Shown: one piece after another, positions 45,985 to 55,102 of the stretch
Layout: each line of letters begins with the position of its first letter
Position numbering within the stretch: the stretch's first letter is position 1
Assembly (NCBI RefSeq): GCF_000235565.1
Contig: NC_017527.1
Location: 248,001 to 312,000 of the forward strand
DNA length: 64,000 nt
Origin: Methanothrix harundinacea 6Ac
GTDB taxonomy: Archaea; Halobacteriota; Methanosarcinia; Methanotrichales; Methanotrichaceae
Direction: 5' to 3'
Position numbers and translations under genes: made by a program
The notes under the pieces: model-generated
What the model saw: only the letters and a program-made list of their open reading frames with translations
The model's database searches: none
What the model was told of the DNA's origin: nothing

Positions 45985-47167
45985 GCTGATCGGAAGGTCC
46001 GTCATGATTATCAGCTATATATACGTGTTGATCTTCAGAGCAAAACCTCCGCGCAGGGCAGCGTTTGCTGCCTCCATAAGGCAGTTTCGCCATCCTTCGC
46101 CATATTCTCTTGACAGACTCCTTCCGGACGTTTCCGACCACTTTGGGAAGACAGGCGCAAGGATAGACGTCCCCCTCCGGGGTGATGTGCATCCAGCTCC
46201 TCCCGGCGAAGCAGCCCACCTCCCGGAAGGCGGCGGGGACGGAGAAGGTCCGGGGCGGCGGAGCCGCCGAGACGAACTCGTCGAGGGCAGCGTAGTCCTC
46301 CACCGACAGGATCGAACCGACCTCCTCCGACCACCTCCCCGTAGGGACGACCTCGAAGAAGGTCAGCTCATCAGCGCCGATCTCGGCGGCCAGCCGATGA
46401 AACGCCTCGATCTCTGAGACGTTATCCCGCCGGAGGACGGCGTAGAGGTCGACGAGGAGGCCGGCGGCAAGGGCTTCCTCGACGGCCCTCATGGCGTCGC
46501 GAAAAGCGCCTGCCCTACCCCTCATCCGGTCGTGCTCCGCCTCGGCGGCGGAGTCGAGGCTGACGTTGACGGCGTAGAGGCCCGCATCTTTCAAATTCCG
46601 GGCGAGCCGTTCGGTGAAACCCGCCCCAGAGGTGAAGATAGTCGATACTGCCCGTTCGTCGACGGCCCGGACGAGGTCGGGGAGCTCCCGGTAGGTTGTC
46701 GGCTCCCCGCCGTCGAAGATGACGAGGGTGGTTCCCAGATCGAGGACCTGGCTGACGACGTCTTCGACCTCCTCGACCTCCAGGCGGTGGTGTCTGCCTG
46801 AGTCGGGGAGGGCGCAGTGGAGGCAGCGGTTGGGGCACTCTTCGGTGATGGATATCGTCACCTGGTCGGGGGTCCGGACCCCGAAGGAGGCCTTGACGTA
46901 GCTTCTCACCAGCCGGTCGAAGGGCCTGCTCGGTATTGGCGGAGACCAGGTGGAGAGGATCAGCCTCTCCCCGGCCGAGACCGGGATCTGGCCGTCGGCG
47001 ATCCCCAGGGCGGACCGCACGAAGGGGAGGCGGGATAGCGGACCCTCGCCCCTCAGCCGGACCCTCCCCTCCTCCACCGACGCCTCGACCCGGAGGAGGG
47101 GGCTTCTGGCGAGGGTGTACCGCCCGGCCTCCTCGCCCTCCGCCCCTTCCCTCGACCTCTCCCTCAC
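45890..47167 (-). CDS. Radical SAM protein
   Basis: A 425-residue radical SAM enzyme. C111, C115, C118 (CPNRCLHC) bind the 4Fe-4S cluster, followed by [13 protein letters not shown]-terminal Cys-rich SPASM-like region ([21 protein letters not shown]) may bind further clusters. It starts at GTG 47167, overlapping the hisI stop (GTGA). The last ~40 residues run into the promoter and start of the HTH-CBS gene and look unlike a folded domain. Substrate unknown. Confidence 0.82.
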   Translation of the reverse strand: MRERSREGAEGEEAGRYTLARSPLLRVEASVEEGRVRLRGEGPLSRLPFVRSALGIADGQIPVSAGERLILSTWSPPIPSRPFDRLVRSYVKASFGVRTPDQVTISITEECPNRCLHCALPDSGRHHRLEVEEVEDVVSQVLDLGTTLVIFDGGEPTTYRELPDLVRAVDERAVSTIFTSGAGFTERLARNLKDAGLYAVNVSLDSAAEAEHDRMRGRAGAFRDAMRAVEEALAAGLLVDLYAVLRRDNVSEIEAFHRLAAEIGADELTFFEVVPTGRWSEEVGSILSVEDYAALDEFVSAAPPPRTFSVPAAFREVGCFAGRSWMHITPEGDVYPCACLPKVVGNVRKESVKRIWRRMAKLPYGGSKRCPARRFCSEDQHVYIADNHDGPSDQHGTHTDTKGDTNCADKLAKTRGKSRKGRRDR

Positions 47168-47511
47168 CGGTAGACCTCTTCGGGGTCGAAGACCCGTTCT
47201 CCGACGATCTTCCCCTCCAGGTCGCGGTAGAAGCAGGATCGATAGCCCGTATGGCACGCCCCCCCCAACTGGTCGACCTTCAGGAGGATCGCGTCCAGAT
47301 CGCAGTCTATCCTCGCCTCCACCACCCTCTGGAAGTGGCCGGAGGACTCCCCCTTCAGCCAGAGCTTACCCCTCGACCTCGACCAGTAGTGGGCCTTTCC
47401 CGTCTCCAGGGTCTTCGCCAGGGCCTCCCGGTTCATGTAGGCGAGCATGAGAACCTCCCCGGTCCGGGCGTCCTGGACGATCGCCGGGACGAGGTCGCCC
47501 TTGATCTCCAT
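47164..47511 (-). CDS. hisI: Phosphoribosyl-AMP cyclohydrolase
   Basis: A 115-residue histidine biosynthesis enzyme. The motif [14 protein letters not shown] and magnesium site DCDLDAI (69-75) are intact, with zinc ligands C86 and C93 plus C70. ATG 47511 lies 5 bases after a GAGG; the adjacent ATG 47514 is too close to it. Shares a 49-base divergent region with nreA. Confidence 0.94.
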   Translation of the reverse strand: MEIKGDLVPAIVQDARTGEVLMLAYMNREALAKTLETGKAHYWSRSRGKLWLKGESSGHFQRVVEARIDCDLDAILLKVDQLGGACHTGYRSCFYRDLEGKIVGERVFDPEEVYR

Positions 47512-47560
47512 CATGCCTCGATGATAGGGGCTATATCCTATAAAAGCCGTTTTCGATCCG

Positions 47561-48886
47561 TTGGCTACGAGGTGCGTCCGGTGCAAGGGGCGGGGGCTCT
47601 GCGGAAGGCCGGTCTGTCCGATCCTGAGGAGCTTCCGGGTGGCATCGGAGCTTCCGAATTTGGGAACGACCCTCGAGGGGCCGTCGCCCCCAGAGGTCTT
47701 CGTCGGCAGGTTCGGCTACCCTCGGGTCTCCGCCGGCCCCCTCCTCCCGGCCCAGGGCGCAGGGCTGGAGGACGGGGTCGCCGCCCTCGCCTCAGCCCTC
47801 GTATCAGGATCCGGCTCCGGCTCCGCCTCCACTGCCGCCGCCACCGCCACCGGATCGGGCCCCGTCCCCAGGGCCCGCCCCCCTCTCTCCCCCTCCCTCT
47901 TCACCCGGCCGGCGGAGCTGGCGGAGATGGGGGTCGGCGATATCGTCGCCCTCCGGTCCTCGATGGTGAGGTCCTCCACCAGGGTCGAGGTCTGGGACGC
48001 GAAGAACCCAGGAAAGCTCCTGGAGATGGCCCAGGAGATCGCCATCTCCTCGACCCCCGTCGAGACGGAGGTGACCTTCGCAAAGCCGCCCCGAGGGCGG
48101 CTCCGATTCGACGGGTTCATGATGCCCTCGGGGCCGGTCGGGACCGTCGAGGAGATGGAGATCATCTCGAACCCGACGGTCCCCCGGAAGGTCGACGAGG
48201 TGGTGGGGGATACCGACCTCCTGGCCACCGCCGCCGTCGGCGAGCTCTTCGAGGCGGGGGTCGAGGTGGACGGGATCTCGCGGCTCCTCTCCCTGGGGCT
48301 CCTGGGAAAGAACAGAAAGCTCGTCCCCACGAGGTGGTCGATCACCGCCTCCGACGACATCGCAGGAAAGCATCTCGCCGCCGCCATCCAGGACGATCCG
48401 CCCGTAGGCGACTACCTCCTCTTCTCCGGCGAGAGGCTGGCAAATCACTTCGAGATCCTCCTCGCCCCGGGCTCCTTCACCTACGAGCTCATCGAGATCT
48501 GGCTCCCCCGGTCCGTCTGGTCCGGCGGCGAGGCGTGGATCGGCGCGGACCGGGAGGGGCCCGGCCCGAAGAAGGGTTATAGCGATCTTGCCGGAGGGTA
48601 CTACGCCGCCCGCCTCGCCGTTTTAGAGCGGCTCGCCGATATGAGGCGGCAGTCTGCGATCCTCGCAGTCCGGGAGATCACCGAGGAGTACTGGGCGCCC
48701 CTGGGGGTCTGGGTCGTCCGGGAGGCGGCCCGGGCCGCCCTGGCGGGCGAGCCGCGGAGCTTCGAGACCCTGGAGGCGGCCCTGGCGGAGATGGCGACGC
48801 GCCTGCGGACGCCCGCGCGGGAGTGGCGGCCTCACTCGGAGCTGGCGCGAGGGGCGGGGCAGACGACGCTGGCAAGGTTCTTTTGA
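47561..48886 (+). CDS. nreA: DNA repair protein NreA
   Basis: A 441-residue archaeal repair factor. C5, C8, C14 and C19 form an N-terminal zinc finger ([16 protein letters not shown]). The C-terminus QTTLARFF is a PCNA-binding motif. The start appears to be TTG 47561, about 20 bases after a CTATAAAAG element, so the mRNA is probably leaderless. NreA works in repair of interstrand or mitomycin damage in haloarchaea. Confidence 0.93.
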   Translation: MATRCVRCKGRGLCGRPVCPILRSFRVASELPNLGTTLEGPSPPEVFVGRFGYPRVSAGPLLPAQGAGLEDGVAALASALVSGSGSGSASTAAATATGSGPVPRARPPLSPSLFTRPAELAEMGVGDIVALRSSMVRSSTRVEVWDAKNPGKLLEMAQEIAISSTPVETEVTFAKPPRGRLRFDGFMMPSGPVGTVEEMEIISNPTVPRKVDEVVGDTDLLATAAVGELFEAGVEVDGISRLLSLGLLGKNRKLVPTRWSITASDDIAGKHLAAAIQDDPPVGDYLLFSGERLANHFEILLAPGSFTYELIEIWLPRSVWSGGEAWIGADREGPGPKKGYSDLAGGYYAARLAVLERLADMRRQSAILAVREITEEYWAPLGVWVVREAARAALAGEPRSFETLEAALAEMATRLRTPAREWRPHSELARGAGQTTLARFF

Positions 48887-48923
48887 AGGTGTATGATGGA
48901 TTATAATTCGGTGAGGAGCGCCT

Positions 48924-49100
48924 ATGGAACGCGGAGATAATGAAACGAGGGATTTGATGTCTTCGGTCAAATTTAGGCGAGATTCGGTTCGATGTGTTGA
49001 TGAAGGCGAATCCGAGGCCGAGGAGCTGGACAGGCTCGCCCGAGAAACGAGGGAGAAGGGCATTTCGTGGAAGAGCCACAAGGCAGAACTCGGATTATGA
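48924..49100 (+). CDS. Small charged protein (58 residues)
   Basis: ATG 48924 lies 6 bases after GGTGAGGAG; the stop TGA is at 49098-49100. The protein is charged and helical (EAEELDRLARETREKGISWK) and could be an antitoxin-like DNA-binding protein, but no family is recognised. It sits at the GC boundary of an AT-rich segment. Confidence 0.6.
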   Translation: MERGDNETRDLMSSVKFRRDSVRCVDEGESEAEELDRLARETREKGISWKSHKAELGL

Positions 49101-49172
49101 GATATGGTCGCACCTATAAATCTCTAGGAATATGTCCAGAAAATTTATATTAGATAAAATTATGTTATATTC

Positions 49173-49808
49173 ATGGCCAATTTCAACTTTGCCGGATGGC
49201 AAAATGGAACTAATTGGTATAATATGGCAAAAACTCTAAAAAACTCAGCTGATATGATCCGTGAAGCTTACCTAGAAGCTTATACTCACTTAAATAAGAG
49301 AATCATGGAATCACTCAGTAACGGAGGAGTGCTTCACACGACTCACGAACATTTCTTTAATATTGATCAGTACCCCGTTTTTATGATGCTTATGGGATAC
49401 TCAATGGAGAATATATTCAGAGGAATAGTTATCTGCGGGGAATGGTTAGATGATAGCGATTCTGTTGATGCAATTGTTGATTACGCTGCATTCAAAGCTC
49501 AGGTAAGGGGTGATATGAGTTCGAAAATAATTCTCAATAAGCATGGGCTTCGAAGACTCTTGGATGCAAAGCATATGGGGATAAAATTCAGCAAAGAAGA
49601 AAAAAGCATGATGGATGAACTCGATAAGTTTGTAAGATGGGGCGGTAGATACGCAGTTCCACTGGAGCACGATCCAAGCGATCCACACGGACTTCTAAAA
49701 CTACAACCAATTGATGCACCTTATCCCTTTCAGGTTATCGATACTATGTACGTTAAATCGATGGAGGAATTAGAACGACTGTGTATATTGCAAGGGGAAA
49801 AAGTCTGA
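49173..49808 (+). CDS. Unassigned protein on AT-rich segment
   Basis: A 211-residue protein without recognised family, using AT-rich codons unlike its neighbours. It contains HTTHEHFFNIDQYPVFMMLM, a helical middle and KEEKSMMDELDKFVRWGG. No membrane segment. It is likely acquired horizontally; the position in a variable region would suit a defence or mobile function, but nothing in the sequence shows one. Confidence 0.65.
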   Translation: MANFNFAGWQNGTNWYNMAKTLKNSADMIREAYLEAYTHLNKRIMESLSNGGVLHTTHEHFFNIDQYPVFMMLMGYSMENIFRGIVICGEWLDDSDSVDAIVDYAAFKAQVRGDMSSKIILNKHGLRRLLDAKHMGIKFSKEEKSMMDELDKFVRWGGRYAVPLEHDPSDPHGLLKLQPIDAPYPFQVIDTMYVKSMEELERLCILQGEKV

Positions 49809-49828
49809 TATAGAAGGAATATCGAGTC

Positions 49829-49835
49829 TTTTTTT
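49829..49835 (+). terminator. T-run after the 49173 gene
   Basis: Seven T bases 20 bases after the stop codon, in the form of an archaeal intrinsic terminator. Confidence 0.5.
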
Positions 49836-49843
49836 CTGCCCTT

Positions 49844-49890
49844 GTAGCCGCGAGAACATGGGTCACCCATCAGGGAAGCATGTGAAGCCT
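49844..49890 (+). other. Possible remnant of an IS200/IS605 right end
   Basis: AGCCGCGAGAACATGGG, a 13-base palindrome ATGGGTCACCCAT (49858-49870), then CAGGGAAGCATGTGAAGCC. This resembles the conserved 3' region of archaeal tnpB elements (guide RNA scaffold). No tnpA or tnpB frame remains. From memory of the pattern; unverified. The rest of 49809-50181 shows nothing else. Confidence 0.3.
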
Positions 49891-50181
49891 ATTAAATGCG
49901 AAATTTCTCTAACGCTCTTCTGACTAAACATTTTGGATAAAAACTTTTAAGATTATTTAGAACTAATGTATTTGCGTATTATCTCTGCTAGCGGTCTCAA
50001 TCTCCAGATGGTTGGGTGATACAATCATTTAAACCTCAGCTCAGCCTCCAAAATTTCTCATTACAGGACCGTGATTTGGATCTTCTCATCCATTCCTTCG
50101 CTCCACGATCACCAAAAAGCGTATATCCGAGCGCCCCTATAATAATAACCTTGACCGATAAAATAGAGGTGACAGATTCGC

Positions 50182-50766
50182 ATGAGAAAGAGAAGATACC
50201 CATCCATATTCGACGCCTTCGAGGGGCTCTTCAGAGGCTTTCCCTTCGAGGAGGAGAGAGAGGAGGGGATCTATCGAGACCCCTTCGAGGACCTGATCAG
50301 GAGGTTTCAGGAGGGGATCCCCGAGGACCTGAAGGAGCTGGTCCGGGAGGAGGAGACCCCCGGCGGGACGTCCCGTCGCTACGGCCCCTTCGTCTACGGC
50401 TTCAGCTACACCGCCGAGCCGGGCAAGGAGCCGACCTTCCGGGAGTTCGGAAACATCCGCCCCAGCCGCGGCGGGATCGAGCCTAGCTCTGGGCGGGAGC
50501 CCTTAGTCGACGTGATGGAGGATGGCGACCTCTACAAGATCTTCGCCGAGCTTCCCGGTGTGGAGAAGGAGAATATCAAGCTCGACTCGACGGAAAGGTC
50601 GGTCCGGATCGAGACGACCGGCGAGAAGAAGTTCGCGAAGACCATCGCCCTCGATGCCGAGGTCGACCCCGACAGCGCCAAAGCGTCCTACAAGAACGGG
50701 GTCCTCTCCATCGAGCTGGAGAAGAAGCTGAAGGCGGAGAAGGGGAAGGAGATCAAGATCGAGTAA
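50182..50766 (+). CDS. Small heat-shock protein Hsp20
   Basis: A 194-residue chaperone. The alpha-crystallin domain covers about residues 105-190 (PLVDVMEDGDLYKIFAELPG, ending GVLSIELEKK). It has a long N-terminal arm for oligomer assembly (FDAFEGLFRGFPFEEE). A TATA-like TATAATAATAAC at ~50138-50149 precedes it. Confidence 0.92.
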   Translation: MRKRRYPSIFDAFEGLFRGFPFEEEREEGIYRDPFEDLIRRFQEGIPEDLKELVREEETPGGTSRRYGPFVYGFSYTAEPGKEPTFREFGNIRPSRGGIEPSSGREPLVDVMEDGDLYKIFAELPGVEKENIKLDSTERSVRIETTGEKKFAKTIALDAEVDPDSAKASYKNGVLSIELEKKLKAEKGKEIKIE

Positions 50767-50850
50767 ATTTATCCCGGATCGATTTATCCCGGACGGATCC
50801 CAGTCGGATCCCCGTCGGATAATCTATCTCGGATAAGTTTATTTTTTAAT

Positions 50851-51161
50851 GCGGGCGCGCCGGCGGTAGCCAGCAACGCCACAGGCCAGGTGCCCCAGAG
50901 ACCTTCTCCTCCCCGCAAGTCTGCAAGCGACAGTTATCCGCGGTAGGTCTGCTCCCTTCCGGGCCTGAACCGGTCCCCGCAGTTGAGATGAACAGACCTG
51001 CCCTCCGGCAGGCCCGAACGTCAATGCTGTCCCCACAGGGCGGAGAATCACAGTCGGCAACTGGACTGTACCTGCAGCACCGCAGTCGTCCACCAGCTTC
51101 GTCCCCCGCATATCGGCGATCTCGGGTTACAGGTGACGCCGAGCCACCCGGACTAGCCCGC
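50851..51161 (-). ncRNA. ffs: Signal recognition particle RNA (7S)
   Basis: About 311 bases on the minus strand. The diagnostic helix 8 motif CAGGCCCGGAAGGGAGCAG lies at about 50941-50969. The 5' GCGGGC (51156-51161) pairs with the 3' GCCCGC (50851-50856) in helix 1, as in archaeal 7S RNA. It scaffolds SRP19 and SRP54 for membrane targeting. The ends are set by the pairing and may be off by a few bases. Confidence 0.9.
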
Positions 51162-51185
51162 GGATATCAGAGTCTTCTGGTGGAA

Positions 51186-51198
51186 CATAAACCTAACG
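51186..51198 (-). promoter_or_regulatory. TATA box of SRP RNA gene
   Basis: On the minus strand AGGTTTATGTTCC lies 25-37 bases before the presumed 5' end of the RNA, the normal archaeal distance for BRE and TATA. Confidence 0.5.
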
Positions 51199-51307
51199 CA
51201 AGATTTGACCCAAAATATGATCCCGGATCGGATCGAGGATCAAATTCGGGGTTTGGACGGGGATCTCTATAAGGACCTGAACGACGATTAAGGTGAGGAG
51301 GTGCGAG

Positions 51308-51553
51308 ATGATGGAAGAGCTGATAGGCTTTGTGATGGGAAACAAGCAGAGGATCAAGGTTTTGGAGATCATCGAGTCGAAGGGGCCCCAGCCCGCGGAT
51401 AAGGTCGCCAAGTTCGGCAGACTCACCGGACCCGTGGTGGGGAGGGCCCTGGAGGAGGTCGCCGGCAAGGGGCTTCTGAGGGAGAAGGGCGGGGTCTGGG
51501 AGTTCACCGACCTCGGGGTCGAGCTATCGAAAGAGCTGAAGAAGAGGGCGTGA
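51308..51553 (+). CDS. Winged-helix regulator
   Basis: An 81-residue archaeal transcription regulator. A single winged helix is visible: NKQRIKVLEIIESKGPQPAD, PVVGRALEEVAGKGLLREK. The ATG at 51308 follows GAGGAGGTG. Its stop is 4 bases before the nitroreductase start, so it may sense redox signals for that gene. Confidence 0.8.
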   Translation: MMEELIGFVMGNKQRIKVLEIIESKGPQPADKVAKFGRLTGPVVGRALEEVAGKGLLREKGGVWEFTDLGVELSKELKKRA

Positions 51554-51557
51554 TCGG

Positions 51558-52070
51558 ATGGACCTCGCCGAGGCGATAAAAAAGAGGCGGAGCATAAGAA
51601 AGTACCTCACCCGGAAGGTCGAGAACGACAAGCTCGACCGGGTCCTGGAGGCGGGACGGCTCGCCCCCTCCGCGAAGAACCTCCAGGAGTGGAGGTTCGT
51701 CGTCGTTCGGGACGAGGGGAGGCGGAAGCGGCTCGCCGAGGCGGCGAAGGGCCAGACCTTCGTCGGCGAGGCCCCGGTGGTGATCGCCGCCTGCGCCACC
51801 GTCACCGACTACGTCATGACCTGCGGCCAGCTCACCTACCCCATCGACCTCGCCATCGCCGTCGAGCATATGGTCCTCACGGCGGCGGCCGAGGGGCTGG
51901 GGACCTGCTGGATCGGGGCCTTCTACGAGGAGGAGGTTAAGAAGATCCTGAACATACCCCCAGAGGTGAGGGTGGTGGCGCTCCTGCCCTTGGGCTATCC
52001 GGACGAGTCCCCCCATCCGAGGCCCAGAAAGGAGATCGGCGAGATCGTCGCCTTCGAGAGCTGGGGATGA
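51558..52070 (+). CDS. Nitroreductase family protein
   Basis: A 170-residue FMN-dependent oxidoreductase. [19 protein letters not shown] is the flavin-binding start, [15 protein letters not shown] follows, and [11 protein letters not shown] is the second flavin motif. Substrate not predictable. Operon with the preceding regulator. Confidence 0.9.
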   Translation: MDLAEAIKKRRSIRKYLTRKVENDKLDRVLEAGRLAPSAKNLQEWRFVVVRDEGRRKRLAEAAKGQTFVGEAPVVIAACATVTDYVMTCGQLTYPIDLAIAVEHMVLTAAAEGLGTCWIGAFYEEEVKKILNIPPEVRVVALLPLGYPDESPHPRPRKEIGEIVAFESWG

Positions 52071-52125
52071 GGGGGCCGCCGGGAAGAGATGGCGCGAAGA
52101 TCTCAGGTCCGAGGTAGGTATTCTG

Positions 52126-52542
52126 ATGGTCGAGAAGGTGGTCAAGACCGACGAGGAGTGGAAGAATCTTCTCACTCGGGAGGAGTACATCGTCACCAGG
52201 AGGCGGGGGACCGAGCCCCCCTTCACCGGCAAGTACTACGACTTTAAGGGAAAGGGCATATACCGGTGTGTGGCCTGCGGAAATGACCTCTTCTCCTCAA
52301 AGGCGAAGTTCGACTCTGGCTCCGGCTGGCCGAGCTTCGTGGAGCCGATCTCCGAGGATGCCGTCGCGGAGCGGGAGGACGAGAGCTACGGGATGGTGAG
52401 GGTCGAGGTGATCTGCGCGCAGTGCGACTCCCACCTCGGCCACGTCTTCGAGGACGGGCCGCCCCCGACGGGGCTCAGGTACTGCATCAACTCGGCCGCC
52501 CTGAAGTTCGTCCCCGAGGAGGAGCTGGTTTCTGAGGGATGA
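52126..52542 (+). CDS. msrB: Peptide methionine sulfoxide reductase B
   Basis: A 138-residue repair enzyme for methionine-R-sulfoxide. Zinc ligands are C48, C51, C97 and C100; the catalytic cysteine is C120 in [21 protein letters not shown] is intact. It protects proteins after oxygen exposure, and the nitroreductase next door fits the same theme. Confidence 0.95.
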   Translation: MVEKVVKTDEEWKNLLTREEYIVTRRRGTEPPFTGKYYDFKGKGIYRCVACGNDLFSSKAKFDSGSGWPSFVEPISEDAVAEREDESYGMVRVEVICAQCDSHLGHVFEDGPPPTGLRYCINSAALKFVPEEELVSEG

Positions 52543-52577
52543 GGAAAGAAGAGAGAGGCGTTTGAAGGCGGATTCGC

Positions 52578-53474
52578 TTGGCAGAGCACATGCTGGAGAT
52601 GGCCGGGGCCCTGGTGAGGGTGAGGGACGGCGAGATCGAGGTCCTGACGGACCCGAAGGTCAGATGGTGTCCCTTGCGAAGCGGCCTCTATGGGCACGGG
52701 GTCGAGTCCCGCAAGACCGTCGAGTCGGTCCTGAGGGGCCACATGGTGGAGCTGGGGATGTACGGCCCCCATCGAGTCCTGGAGCTCTCGGATAGGCCCG
52801 TCAGCTTCGGAGCCTCGGAGATGATCGCCGACGCCATGAGATCGGGGCTCGTCGACGCGGCCGTCGTCGTCTGCGAGGGGGCGGGGACGGTCGTCGCCGC
52901 GAGGCCCGAGGTCGTGGCCGCCCTGGGCGCCCACATGACGGGCCTCATCAGAACCGAGCCGATCGAGGAGATCCAGGCGGGCCTTCGTGAGAGAGGGTGC
53001 ATCCTCCTCGACGACCGGGGCAGCATCGATCAGGTGGAGGGTTACCGGAGGGCCCTTGCCGCAGGCTACCAGCGGATCGTCGTCACCATCACCGGGAAGA
53101 GGGCCTTCGAGGCCGGAGAGATCAGAAAGCTTTCTTCAGCCTCGGCTTGCGGGCAGGCGGGCGAGGGGCCGGTGATATTCGCGGTCCACAACCTCGACGT
53201 CGCCGAGGATCAGGCGGAGGTCCTGGCCGAGACCTGCGACGTCGTCTGGGGCTGCGCCTCGCGGGAGGTCCGGGAGGTCGTCGGAAAACGGGCGAAGCTT
53301 CAGATCGGGATCTCCATACCCGTCTACGCCCTCACCGATTCTGGGAAGAGGCTGGTCCTGAATCGGGCGCTCGCCTTCGACGAGAGCCTGGTGATGCACA
53401 GGGCGACCCTTCCTTACGGGCCGGAGGAGAAGCTGCCGGTCTACCAGGGATTGAGGGGTCCAAATAAGGGATGA
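52578..53474 (+). CDS. DUF2099 methanogenesis-marker protein 8
   Basis: A 298-residue protein with the DUF2099 pattern: VRWCPLRSGLYG, FGASEMIADAMRSGLVDAAV with VCEGAGTV, and CDVVWGCASREVREVVG. The family is confined to methanogens and relatives and its role in methanogenesis is unknown. It starts at a TTG 35 bases after msrB. Confidence 0.82.
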   Translation: MAEHMLEMAGALVRVRDGEIEVLTDPKVRWCPLRSGLYGHGVESRKTVESVLRGHMVELGMYGPHRVLELSDRPVSFGASEMIADAMRSGLVDAAVVVCEGAGTVVAARPEVVAALGAHMTGLIRTEPIEEIQAGLRERGCILLDDRGSIDQVEGYRRALAAGYQRIVVTITGKRAFEAGEIRKLSSASACGQAGEGPVIFAVHNLDVAEDQAEVLAETCDVVWGCASREVREVVGKRAKLQIGISIPVYALTDSGKRLVLNRALAFDESLVMHRATLPYGPEEKLPVYQGLRGPNKG

Positions 53475-53511
53475 GGAAGGGTCTCGGCGGGGGATGGGTC
53501 GAAGGCGGCTC

Positions 53512-54585
53512 CTACTCGATCCACTCCACCTTCAGGCCAACGTTGTCCACCTTCGTCGATATGGCGACGGAAAGCCCCATCGGCGCCAAAATCTCCGCCA
53601 TCTCCATCTCCGACCGCTCGGTCACGACGGCGATCGAGGGGCCGACGGAGCTCATCCCGACGAACTCCAGCCCCGCCTCCCGAAGGCGGCTCATATGCTG
53701 GTAGATGAGAAAGCCGTGGTGCTCGACCTCGGCCCGTTTCGAGCCCCGAAACTCGATCTCCCAGATGACTTCCCCGATCTTCTTGAGGTCGCGGCGCTCC
53801 AGGGCGGGGATCAGGTCCATCAGGATGAAGTAGGCCTTCAGCTCCCGGTCCTGGTAGTCGAGGTTACGGGCCCGGTTCATCAGGAGGTCGAACTCCGCCC
53901 TCCCCGAGGAGGAGACGGTCGTCTCGGGGATGATGACGAAGACGTTCTTTCCTTCGGCGAAGGGGTGGTGGTAGGCAAGAGTCAGTTCGTCGCCCATCAC
54001 CGCCATCCCGCCGTAGGTGACGGCGGCGGGGCCGACGCCGGTCTCGAAGCCCAGCGTCACGCGGCCGTCCTCCGTCTCCTCGACGTAGTTGTTACCGATG
54101 AGGAGGCGGATCTCGTCCTTCGTCAGGGGTCCCCCGAGGGCCTCGTTCATGGCGTTGGCAAGAGCCACTAAAACCGAGCCGGTGGACCCGAGGCCGACGT
54201 GCTTTTGGTCGTGGTCCCTCACCCTGATCAAAAAGCCGCCGCTGTAGCCGGTCGCCTCCTTGAAGACGGCGACGAAGTGGCGGACGATCGGCTCTCGCGA
54301 GTAGTCGATCTCGGTCTTTCCGGGCGTGCACTCCACCTCGGCGAAGCAGTAAATCTGTAGGGCGAATCCGACCCCTCCGCCGCCGGGCCTGTTGGGGGCG
54401 AAGCGGTTCATGTCCAGGACGGTGAGGTGGATCCTCCCCGGCGCCGTCACCCTCACCTTCCCCTCCCGGGGGGCGAGGGTCCGGCCACCGATCCCCAGGG
54501 CCTTGATCTTCTCGCCGGGGGTGAAGGGGCTGAACTCGTACTCCACCAGGTCCAGGTCCCCGCCCCGGATCTTCAGCTTGGGCAT
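53512..54585 (-). CDS. mptG: Beta-ribofuranosylaminobenzene 5'-phosphate synthase
   Basis: A 357-residue GHMP-kinase-fold enzyme. VTAPGRIHLTVLDMN and GGGGVGFAL are characteristic of beta-RFAP synthase, which condenses 4-aminobenzoate or 4-hydroxybenzoate with PRPP in tetrahydromethanopterin synthesis. HVGLGSTGSVLVALANAMNE is the GHMP motif. Other GHMP members cannot be ruled out completely. Confidence 0.85.
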   Translation of the reverse strand: MPKLKIRGGDLDLVEYEFSPFTPGEKIKALGIGGRTLAPREGKVRVTAPGRIHLTVLDMNRFAPNRPGGGGVGFALQIYCFAEVECTPGKTEIDYSREPIVRHFVAVFKEATGYSGGFLIRVRDHDQKHVGLGSTGSVLVALANAMNEALGGPLTKDEIRLLIGNNYVEETEDGRVTLGFETGVGPAAVTYGGMAVMGDELTLAYHHPFAEGKNVFVIIPETTVSSSGRAEFDLLMNRARNLDYQDRELKAYFILMDLIPALERRDLKKIGEVIWEIEFRGSKRAEVEHHGFLIYQHMSRLREAGLEFVGMSSVGPSIAVVTERSEMEMAEILAPMGLSVAISTKVDNVGLKVEWIE

Positions 54586-55015
54586 GTAAGGGGCCTCCAG
54601 CCTATTGTGATTATGATCATGATCGAGCTTCCGCTGGGCATATCCTCATAATGTTCGGTCAAAGTATATTCTCTTGGCGGGGATCGGGGAGCCTTCGGCC
54701 GGGGATGAAGGTGGCGGCGACGCGGACGGCGAGGTGGGTCAAGGTATTACAGAGAAGGTGATCGCGAGGATGAGGATCATCGAGGCGGGAAGGGCCGGGC
54801 AAGGCCGCTGCGCGAGGAAGATCAGGGCCGCTGCTGCGGCGGGGAATCGTGAGCGTTTGAGTGCGTCGGTGCAAGGTCTCTCGGATTCAAATCGATCTCT
54901 CCTCCAAACATGTACGATAACATAAAATTATGGGCGACAGTAAGCGGTTTTGGTTGAAAAGGATTTCGCTGTTTAGGCGGGCGTGTATATTAAAAATATA
55001 AATAGATACAATATT
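54586..55015. other. Non-coding boundary of the Gabija island
   Basis: About 430 bases without a convincing gene. Composition turns from GC-rich to AT-rich around 54900. A frame at 54674-54925 is unlike a real protein. A TATA-like TATTAAAAATATAAATAG at 54988-55005 lies before the leader ORF. Confidence 0.4.
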
Positions 55016-55096
55016 ATGGGAGACGCTTCTTTGAACCTACCAAAACTTATTTCTGACAAGGCGAAATATCAACCTAAGCTTCAGCGTGTAAGGTGA
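55016..55096 (+). CDS. 26-residue leader ORF before gajA
   Basis: ATG 55016 to TGA 55094-55096, encoding MGDASLNLPKLISDKA and 10 more residues, basic at the end. It lies about 11 bases after the TATA-like run and ends 6 bases before the gajA GTG. Its stop overlaps the presumed ribosome site of gajA. Could be a leader peptide, a small accessory protein or chance. Confidence 0.35.
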   Translation: MGDASLNLPKLISDKAKYQPKLQRVR

Positions 55097-55102
55097 TGGG
55101 AG

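Noticed and set aside
46936-48582. 548-codon frame across hisI and nreA
   Set aside because: It overlaps two well-identified genes in other frames and has Arg/Pro-rich shadow composition.
54866-54900. tRNA-like T-arm (GGATTCAAATC)
   Set aside because: No matching acceptor, D or anticodon arms could be found around it.
54674-54925. 83-codon frame ahead of the Gabija island
   Set aside because: Composition changes abruptly inside the frame and nothing resembles a protein family.
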